Assembly: GCA_026388715.1 (NCBI GenBank)
Contig: JAPLJF010000036.1
Span: 1-64,000 of the forward strand
DNA length: 64,000 nt
Direction of reading: 5' to 3'
Origin: Deltaproteobacteria bacterium
GTDB taxonomy: Bacteria; Desulfobacterota; Desulfobulbia; Desulfobulbales; Desulfocapsaceae
Part shown: one piece after another, positions 56,863-64,000 of the stretch
Numbering within the stretch: position 1 is the first letter of the stretch
How the letters are laid out: every line of letters begins with the position of its first letter
Translations under genes and position numbers: made by a program
The notes under the pieces: generated by a model
What the model was told of the DNA's origin: nothing
Database searches by the model: none
The model's input: only the letters and a program-made list of their open reading frames with translations

Positions 56863-58218
56863 CTAATTTTTACGCAATCCCTTGGGAAGTTTTCGTCTTT
56901 TCTGACCGGTGATCAGTCCGGGTTTGCCGCGCATTTTCTGCATCATCTTTAACATGGTCGAATAACTTTTGATGACCCGGTTGACATCGGCCACATCCGT
57001 GCCGGAACCGGTTGCGATCCGTTGCCTGCGGCTGGTGTTGATAATGGCGTAATTCTGTCGCTCTTTCCTGGTCATGGAGCGAATAATGGCCTCGGTCTTG
57101 GACAGCTCTTTCTCGTTGGGCTGGGGCGCGTCTTTCAGCTGCTTGAGCTTGTTGATCCCTGGAATCATGCCCAGAATCTGCTCCAGCGACCCCATTTTTT
57201 TGATCTGCTGGATCTGGTCGAGAAAGTCTTCCAGGGTAAAGGTATTCTGCCGGAGTTTATTGATCAGTTTGTCGGCTTTTTTCTTGTCAACAACGGCTTC
57301 GGCCCGTTCTATTAGGGTGAGGACATCGCCCATTCCCAGGATGCGTGAGGCCGTCCGGTCAGGATGAAAGATTTCCAGCGCGTCCAGGCCTTCACCGACA
57401 CCCGTAAACTTGATGGGCTTGCCGGTGATGTTCTTGATGGAAAGTGCTGCGCCGCCACGGGCGTCACCTTCCATTTTGGTAAGAACGATACCGGTTATTT
57501 CCAGATCCTGGTTGAATTTGCTGGCAACGGTAACCGCATCCTGTCCGGTCATGGCATCGGCCACGAAGAGAATTTCAGAGGGCTTTATTGCTGCCTGGAT
57601 CTCTTTGAGCTCACCCATGAGAAGCTCATCAACATGCAGGCGGCCTGCGGTATCAATGATCAGGGTGTCGTAATTTTTTTCCCTGGCAACAGCCACCGCC
57701 TGCCGGCAGATATCCACCGGTTTGGTCCCGGTGGTGGATGGATGGACCGGGACATCAATCTTCCCGCCAAGGATCTGGAGCTGTTCAATAGCTGCGGGCC
57801 GATAGACGTCGGCAGGCACCAGATAAGGTCGTCTGCCCTTGTTCTTGAGCATGCGTGCAAGTTTACCCGAGGTGGTCGTCTTGCCGGAGCCTTGCAGGCC
57901 AGCCATCATGATAATGACCGGCTGGCGGCCATCAAGGCGAATCTGTTCCGTGTTGCCGCCGAGAAGGGCTACCAGTTCCTCGTGGACTATCTTGATGATC
58001 TGCTGACCCGGAGACAGTGCCTGGCTGACTTCAAGCCCCACAGCCTTTTCGGTAACCGTGGCAATAAATTGCTTGACCACATTGAGGTTGACATCGGCCT
58101 CAAGGAGTGCCATGCGCACTTCCCGCATGGATTCCTGAATGTTTTCTTCAGTGAGTTTGCCGTGGCCTCGGAGTTTTTTGAAGACCCCTTCCAGCCTGTC
58201 TGTTAGATTCTCAAACAT
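56863..58218 (-). CDS. ffh: Signal recognition particle protein Ffh
   Basis: MFENLTDRLEGVFKKLRGHGKLTEENI; GLQGSGKTTTSGKLA; DTAGRLH; TKMEGDARGGAALS. Confidence 0.97.
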   Translation of the reverse strand: MFENLTDRLEGVFKKLRGHGKLTEENIQESMREVRMALLEADVNLNVVKQFIATVTEKAVGLEVSQALSPGQQIIKIVHEELVALLGGNTEQIRLDGRQPVIIMMAGLQGSGKTTTSGKLARMLKNKGRRPYLVPADVYRPAAIEQLQILGGKIDVPVHPSTTGTKPVDICRQAVAVAREKNYDTLIIDTAGRLHVDELLMGELKEIQAAIKPSEILFVADAMTGQDAVTVASKFNQDLEITGIVLTKMEGDARGGAALSIKNITGKPIKFTGVGEGLDALEIFHPDRTASRILGMGDVLTLIERAEAVVDKKKADKLINKLRQNTFTLEDFLDQIQQIKKMGSLEQILGMIPGINKLKQLKDAPQPNEKELSKTEAIIRSMTRKERQNYAIINTSRRQRIATGSGTDVADVNRVIKSYSTMLKMMQKMRGKPGLITGQKRRKLPKGLRKN

Positions 58219-58720
58219 GGATGCTTCTATTGTTGCAAAAGTTACAGAAAAATAATAATGTTAGCAACTGATTGTAATAACAAGAGTTACATGGAAATTT
58301 CAAATATGTCGATGGCCAGGGTTCAGCAAGAGGACAAGAATATTTGATGAAAATATTTTATTTTAACCCGAAAAGGAGGGAAAATACTAAAAAAGGCAAG
58401 CTCTGTCAAGCAGGGAACGAGAGGAAACAGAAAAAGGCAGTGAAGATATTTCCAAAATGATAAAGCAATCTTTTTTCTGTAAATCCGTCACGGCCCTGTT
58501 TCAAACGGGAAAGAAGGTATAGGTGGTGTTGACAGCACGAAACGTGGATAACGATCGGGTATGAATATTTTGCAAGAGGCTCAAAAAGAGGATATGAGCT
58601 TTACTTGCTTCTTGTGAACCAGATTTTGTGTCTTGACAAGGGGCTACTTTAGTTGAAAGAGTGTTGGTGTTGAAGGAAGAGTTGGCGTTAGTGTGGAGTT
58701 TATGATTGGAGGAGAAATAA

Positions 58721-58891
58721 ATGTTGAATAAAGATTTACTTGATATCCTGGTCTGCCCTCAATGCAAAGGGCCGGTCAGACTCACCGAGGCGGCAGATGG
58801 TCTTGTCTGTGAAAAATGTCGATTGCTCTACGCAATCCGTGATGATATCCCGGTGATGCTGATTGATGAGGCCAAGAGTCTGGATGGGTAA
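58721..58891 (+). CDS. Trm112-family small zinc-ribbon protein (below ORF-track length cutoff)
   Basis: MLNKDLLDILVCPQCKGPVRLTEAADGLVCEKCRLLYAIRDDIPVMLIDEAKSLDG*; RBS GGAGG upstream. Confidence 0.93.
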   Translation: MLNKDLLDILVCPQCKGPVRLTEAADGLVCEKCRLLYAIRDDIPVMLIDEAKSLDG

Positions 58892-58927
58892 GAGATGCAG
58901 CTGGTTTTAGGGGCAGATACTGGGAAT

Positions 58928-58964
58928 AAAAAAGGCATGACCCGAAAGGATCATGCCTTTTTTG
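58928..58964. terminator. Bidirectional intrinsic terminator between the Trm112 gene and ppsA
   Basis: AAAAAAGGCATGACCCGAAAGGATCATGCCTTTTTT hairpin with A/T tracts, between convergent genes. Confidence 0.88.
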
Positions 58965-58994
58965 TTTACTTGTTACGAACTAAAAAGAGGTCGG

Positions 58995-61436
58995 TCAAGG
59001 GTTAATGCCCATCTCTTTTTCCTTCTCATGCACGGCCAGTCTGGTCTTGATGGCGGTGTCAGGGATCAGGCTCATGGAATCGATGCCGCATTCCACCAGG
59101 AAGGTGGCAAATTCCGGGAAGTCGGAGGGGCCTTGGCCGCAGATTCCGATCTTCTTGCCGCGCCGTTTGGCGGTGGCGATGACCATGCGGATCATGTCCT
59201 TGACCGCGTCGTCACGCTCATCCGCGATGCCGGCAATAATACCGGAATCACGATCAAGACCGTAAGTAAGCTGGGTCAGGTCGTTGGAGCCGATGGAGAA
59301 GCCGTCGAAGATGTCGGCGAAGGCATCGGCGGAGATGACATTGCTGGGGATCTCGCACATGACATAGACCTCCAGGCCATTTTCGCCCTGGACCAGACCG
59401 CACTCGCGCATAACCTCGATTACTTTCCTGCCTTCCGCAGGGGTCCTGCAGAAAGGAATCATCAGCTTGATGTTGGTCAGACCCATATCGTTACGAGCCT
59501 TGAGCAGACCCTGGCATTCCAGTTCAAAGGCAGGCCGATACTTGGGGTCGTAGTAGCGTGAGGCACCGCGCCAGCCGATCATGGGGTTTTCTTCCTCCGG
59601 TTCATAGAGGGTGCCGCCCGCGAGGTTGGCATACTCGTTGCTCTTGAAGTCGGAGAGGCGGACGATGACATCCTTGGGATAGAAGCCGGCGGCAATGCGG
59701 CCGACACCTTCGGCTACCTTGTCGATGAAGAACTGCTTTTTGTCGGTATAGGCACCTGTCTTGGCGTCGATTTGTCTGACGATATCCTGTTTTACCGGAT
59801 CTTTAGAGGCCTTGAGCTCCTCGTAGTTATACAAAGCCAGGGGGTGGAGGCCGATGTGGGAGTTAATGATAAACTCTTCCCGGGCCAGGCCAACGCCGTC
59901 GTTGGGGATCTGGCATTCGGTGAAGGCCTTTTCCGGAATGGCCAGGTTCATCATGATCTTGGTCTTGGTAGCTGGCAGGTCGCCCAGATCTACTCTGTCA
60001 ATCTGGAACTTGAGCAGTCCTTCATAGACATAACCTTTCTCGCCTTCTGCCGAAGAAGCGGTGATGTCCTGGCCGTGTGCGATTTTCTTGGTGCCGTCAA
60101 CGGTGCCGATAACGCAGGGGATGCCCAGCTCGCGAGAGATGATGGCAGCATGACAGGTCCTACCGCCACGGTTGGTGACGATGGCGCTGGCGATCTTCAT
60201 GATTGGTTCCCAGTCCGGATCGGTCATGTCGGTCACCAGGACCTCTCCTTTTTTGAAGGAGTGGATGTCCTTGACATCGGAGATGACGTTGGCCTTGCCC
60301 TGGCCGATTTTGGTACCTACTGCCAGTCCGGTGGCAAGCACCTGGCCCTTCTCCTGCAGCTTGTAGGTCTCCATGACCTTCTTGTCGTCCTGGGAGTGGA
60401 CGGTCTCGGGCCTGGCCTGGACAATGAAGAGCTTGCCGGTACCGACTTTAACCCCGTCTCCGTCCTTGGCCCACTCGATGTCCATGGCCTTGCCGTAATG
60501 GTCCTCAATGATGCAGGCCCATCTGGCGAGCTGGAGGATCTCATCGTCACTGATGACGTAGGCGTTCCGCTCTTCCATGGTAGTGGGGATATTTCTGACC
60601 GGATGCGGGGTGTTGGGGTCGTTGTCGTAGATCATCTTGATCTCTTTGGAGCCGATGGTCTTGGAGACAATGGGTCTCTTGCCCTCTTTGAGGGTGGGCT
60701 TGAACACGAAGTATTCGTCCGGGTTGACCGCGCCCTGGACCACATTCTCGCCCAGACCCCAGGCGCCGGTGATAAAGACCGCATCTTTAAAGCCTGATTC
60801 GGTGTCGATGGTAAAGAGAACACCGGAGCTGGCTGAATCGGAGCGGGCCATTTTCTGAATAACAATGGAGAGATAGACATCAAACTGGCCAAAATCCTTG
60901 TCATGACGGTAGGAAATGGCGCGATCGGTAAAAAGACTGGCAAAGCACTGGCTGCAGTAGTCAAGGATGGCGTCGTAGCCACGGACATTCAGGTAGGTCT
61001 CCTGCTGACCGGCAAAAGAGGCGTCCGGCAGGTCCTCGGCGGTGGCGGAGGAACGGACGGCAACATCCACATCCTTGCCGTATTCCGCTTCCATCTTTTT
61101 ATAGGCATTGATGATTGCGTCTTGCAGATCCTGGGGGAATTTTGCGCCCCGGATAATGGCGCGTACCTTTTTGCCGCGTTCCTGGAGATTGTGAAGGTCG
61201 TGGGTGTCAAGACCGGCAAGGGCCTCGCGGACACCATCTTCAATGCCTGCGGATTTGATCAGATATTGATAGGCGTAGGCGGTAATGGCAAAACCGTGGG
61301 GAACAGCAACACCTTTTGAGGTGAGATGCTGATACATTTCGCCGAGGGAGGCGTTTTTGCCGCCAACCATGGGGACATCGTCAATGCCGATATCATCAAA
61401 CCAGATAATCAGTTCTTTGTCGTGAGTGTGGCCCAT
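58995..61436 (-). CDS. ppsA: Phosphoenolpyruvate synthase
   Basis: DVPMVGGKNASLGEMYQ; VAVRSSATAEDLPDASFAGQQETYLN; GGRTCHAAIISRELGIPCVIG; FSIGSNDLTQLTYGLDRDS. Confidence 0.96.
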   Translation of the reverse strand: MGHTHDKELIIWFDDIGIDDVPMVGGKNASLGEMYQHLTSKGVAVPHGFAITAYAYQYLIKSAGIEDGVREALAGLDTHDLHNLQERGKKVRAIIRGAKFPQDLQDAIINAYKKMEAEYGKDVDVAVRSSATAEDLPDASFAGQQETYLNVRGYDAILDYCSQCFASLFTDRAISYRHDKDFGQFDVYLSIVIQKMARSDSASSGVLFTIDTESGFKDAVFITGAWGLGENVVQGAVNPDEYFVFKPTLKEGKRPIVSKTIGSKEIKMIYDNDPNTPHPVRNIPTTMEERNAYVISDDEILQLARWACIIEDHYGKAMDIEWAKDGDGVKVGTGKLFIVQARPETVHSQDDKKVMETYKLQEKGQVLATGLAVGTKIGQGKANVISDVKDIHSFKKGEVLVTDMTDPDWEPIMKIASAIVTNRGGRTCHAAIISRELGIPCVIGTVDGTKKIAHGQDITASSAEGEKGYVYEGLLKFQIDRVDLGDLPATKTKIMMNLAIPEKAFTECQIPNDGVGLAREEFIINSHIGLHPLALYNYEELKASKDPVKQDIVRQIDAKTGAYTDKKQFFIDKVAEGVGRIAAGFYPKDVIVRLSDFKSNEYANLAGGTLYEPEEENPMIGWRGASRYYDPKYRPAFELECQGLLKARNDMGLTNIKLMIPFCRTPAEGRKVIEVMRECGLVQGENGLEVYVMCEIPSNVISADAFADIFDGFSIGSNDLTQLTYGLDRDSGIIAGIADERDDAVKDMIRMVIATAKRRGKKIGICGQGPSDFPEFATFLVECGIDSMSLIPDTAIKTRLAVHEKEKEMGINP

Positions 61437-61664
61437 GTGAAATTCTCCTGATGGGATGAGTTGATTAAGTGAAAGGGCTTTTGCCCAAGTTTTGTAGGTG
61501 TTGCGTGGGTGCCTATTTATATGCCTGGCTAATATATAAAGAATAGTGCCTATTCGTCAAGGCTTAGCCTGAGATATTGTAAGGAACTTTATTCGGTTGA
61601 CTTTTTATCAAATTTTATTCCATACTTAAAAAAGGATGGAATAAAAGCTGTTGCGATTATCAGT

Positions 61665-62171
61665 ATGGAGGAAATGATGGCGCCATTGAGCAGGAAATTA
61701 TTTCGAGAAATTCAAGAGATGCAGATGCAGACCGGTCGTATGCTGCGGAATATGTCCTTTACGAGAATGGCCAAGATCGAGTCAGGACTGTGGCAACCTC
61801 CTGTGGATATTTATGAGTCCGGTGAGGAGATAACGGTCTATTGTGATCTTGCCGGTGTGATGAAGGATTCGCTGGAACTTCTGGTGGAAGAACATCAGTT
61901 ACATATTAGTGGCAGGAGGCAACTTCCAAGGACGCAGGTGACGGCCAGGGAAGGCATAGTGTCTCTCGAGCCAGGGATGGTGGAAGAGCGACCCGTTGTT
62001 TGCATCCATCAGTTGGAAATTGAATTGGGGGCTTTTGCGCGGACGGTGGCATTGCCTGTGATAATTGATGTGGAACAGGCATCATCTTTCTATCTTGATG
62101 GAATTCTTGTTGTTTCCCTGAAGAAGAGAGTGGAGAATCAGATAATAGTCAGGATACAGGTTGAGGGCTGA
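61665..62171 (+). CDS. Hsp20/alpha-crystallin family small heat-shock protein
   Basis: WQPPVDIYESGEEITVYCDLAGVMKDSLELLVEEHQLHISGRRQ; conserved C-terminal GILVVSLKK. Confidence 0.9.
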   Translation: MEEMMAPLSRKLFREIQEMQMQTGRMLRNMSFTRMAKIESGLWQPPVDIYESGEEITVYCDLAGVMKDSLELLVEEHQLHISGRRQLPRTQVTAREGIVSLEPGMVEERPVVCIHQLEIELGAFARTVALPVIIDVEQASSFYLDGILVVSLKKRVENQIIVRIQVEG

Positions 62172-62174
62172 AAT

Positions 62175-64000
62175 ATGGAGAAAGAAAAGCAGCAAGCAGA
62201 TAAGCAAGCAGAAAAGAAAGTGGATCCTGCCAGTCTGGCAGTCCCTGAAATCCTTTCCATTTTACCTCTTCATGGTTTTGTCTTTTATCCTGGAATGGGC
62301 TTTCCCCTGCAGGTGGCTGATGAGCCATCCAAACACCTTATTGATGACGCGCTCCTTGGCGACCGGATCATAGGGCTTGTCTCCACCCGGAAAACGGCGC
62401 CGGAAGGCATGGAGCATCTTCCAGAAGATGCTCTGTACCGGGTGGGGGTGATTGGCTATATCCATAAGCTCAGCAAAGAAAAAGAGGGGTATTATCATGT
62501 CGTGATCAGTGGCACCAAAAAGATTGAAATAGTAAAAATTATTGAGACTACGCCCTATCACCGGGCCACCGTACTGGAAGTCCCCATGGCCTGGAATGAG
62601 AGTCCGCAGGGTCAGGCCATGATCCACAGCCTGCGCACCCAGTTTACCCGGCTTGTCCAGTTGACGGAACTGCCAAAAGAGTTGGGGCTGACCCTGAATT
62701 CTCTGGATAACCCTTTTCATATCAGTTATCTGGTCACCACTCAGCTCAATCTGAAAGTTGAGGAGGAGCAGGAAATCCTGGAGATCAGGGATTTTGAATC
62801 ACTCCTGAAACGGGTTATGCTGGAACTCAGCAAACGTCTGGAAACAGTGGAGACCAGTCAGAAACTTCAGGAGTCGGTAAAAAAAGATATTGATGGCCGG
62901 CAGCGTGAATTTTTCCTACGGCAACAACTGGAATCCATTCGCAAGGAACTGGGCGAGGATGGTGAAAAGGTCGAGGTCAAGGAGCTGCGGGAGCAGTTTG
63001 CGGTCAAAAAGTTGCCGGAAGAGGTGCGGAGGGTAGTGGAAAAAGAACTGGCCCGTCTGGAACGGATTTCCCCTTCATCCCCGGAGTATTCAGGCACCCG
63101 TAATTACCTCGACTGGATTCTTGATCTTCCCTGGCTGGAATCCACCATTGATACCCTTGACCTGGAAAAGGCTGAGAGTGATCTGGATCGGGATCATTAT
63201 GGTCTGAAAAAAATAAAAAAACGGATACTGGAGTTCCTGGCGGTTCGCAAACTGAAACAGGATATGCACGGGCCGATTCTTTGTTTTAGCGGCCCGCCGG
63301 GGGTAGGGAAGACCTCTCTTGGCCAATCCATTGCCAAAACTATGAATCGTGAATTTGTACGTATCTCCCTTGGCGGAGTCAGGGATGAGGCTGAAATCAG
63401 GGGACATCGGCGCACCTATGTTGGCGCCCTGCCAGGCCGGATTATCCAGAGTCTGAAAAAGGCAAAAACAAATAATCCGGTCTTCCTCCTGGATGAAATT
63501 GACAAGCTGGGCAATGACTTTCACGGTGATCCCTCGTCGGCGTTGCTTGAGGTGCTTGATCCTGAACAGAATTCGACCTTTACGGATCACTATCTGGATA
63601 TGGAATTTGATCTTTCAAGGGTCATGTTCATTGCCACGGCCAATGTCCTTGACACTATCCCTGAGCCTTTGCGTGACCGGATGGAGGTGGTTGAACTGTC
63701 TGGGTATACCTTGCAGGAAAAAGTGGCCATTGCCAGACGTCATCTCCTGGCCAAACAGATGGAGGCCCATGCCCTGGGCCAGGACGATCTGGTCCTTTCG
63801 GATGAGACCCTGGCTAGTCTTGTTGAGTCGTATACCCGTGAGGCCGGGGTGCGGAATCTGGAACGGGAGATTGCCGCTATCTGCCGGGGAGTAGCGGCGG
63901 AAATTGCCAGGGGACGAACGAAAAAACGAGTGGTTGGCCCTGATGATCTGTACACCTTTCTTGGCCCCGTTCGATTTTTTCCGGAAATCAAGGCCCGGAG
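62175..64000 (+). CDS. lon: ATP-dependent Lon protease (3' end beyond window)
   Basis: Open frame from ATG 62175 (MEKEKQQADKQAEKKVDPASLAVPEILSILPLHGFVFYPGMGFPLQV...) with GPPGVGKTSLGQSIAK and SLGGVRDEAEIRGHRRTYVGALPGRIIQ; not in ORF track because it has no stop in the window. Confidence 0.95.
   Translation, partial: MEKEKQQADKQAEKKVDPASLAVPEILSILPLHGFVFYPGMGFPLQVADEPSKHLIDDALLGDRIIGLVSTRKTAPEGMEHLPEDALYRVGVIGYIHKLSKEKEGYYHVVISGTKKIEIVKIIETTPYHRATVLEVPMAWNESPQGQAMIHSLRTQFTRLVQLTELPKELGLTLNSLDNPFHISYLVTTQLNLKVEEEQEILEIRDFESLLKRVMLELSKRLETVETSQKLQESVKKDIDGRQREFFLRQQLESIRKELGEDGEKVEVKELREQFAVKKLPEEVRRVVEKELARLERISPSSPEYSGTRNYLDWILDLPWLESTIDTLDLEKAESDLDRDHYGLKKIKKRILEFLAVRKLKQDMHGPILCFSGPPGVGKTSLGQSIAKTMNREFVRISLGGVRDEAEIRGHRRTYVGALPGRIIQSLKKAKTNNPVFLLDEIDKLGNDFHGDPSSALLEVLDPEQNSTFTDHYLDMEFDLSRVMFIATANVLDTIPEPLRDRMEVVELSGYTLQEKVAIARRHLLAKQMEAHALGQDDLVLSDETLASLVESYTREAGVRNLEREIAAICRGVAAEIARGRTKKRVVGPDDLYTFLGPVRFFPEIKAR

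Noticed and set aside
1-64000. tRNA or rRNA genes
   Set aside because: No tRNA-like T-loop (GGTTCGAATC-type) context or rRNA sequence recognised by eye; a tRNAscan-SE/Infernal run would be decisive.

Overview
The window reads as a bacterial chromosome segment, probably a deltaproteobacterium / Desulfobacterota-type organism (inferred from gene content only). Housekeeping blocks recognised: recN, mntP, yejBE-like permeases, mlaE-F-D, a biotin operon (bioB-A-F-G-C), an SNF2 helicase, a translation/RNA block on the minus strand (ffh, rpsP, khpA, rimM, trmD, SPOUT methyltransferase, rplS, rnhB, yraN, pdxA, tmk), ppsA, hsp20 and a truncated lon. An accessory signalling region at about 25.1-42.4 kb holds three hybrid histidine kinases with similar HK-REC tails, a MetOD1-like protein, CheB, CheA-REC, an MCP, CheW, CheR and a DUF559 endonuclease. 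Main observations: (1) a SelW/Rdx selenoprotein gene missed by the ORF track (176..391, in-frame TGA in a CxxU motif with a hairpin just downstream); (2) two unrelated-looking DUF559 nuclease ORFs, each embedded in its own family of G/C-rich palindromic repeats, one of them translationally fused into the che operon; (3) the same palindromic repeat family inside the coding sequences of CheW, CheR and probably CheA, with a 39-bp (13-codon) period in coding copies and a 37-bp period in the non-coding array; (4) direct HK-REC repeats flanking the che block, suggesting acquisition or excision by homologous recombination; (5) two MITE-like element families. No CRISPR array, tRNA or rRNA was seen.
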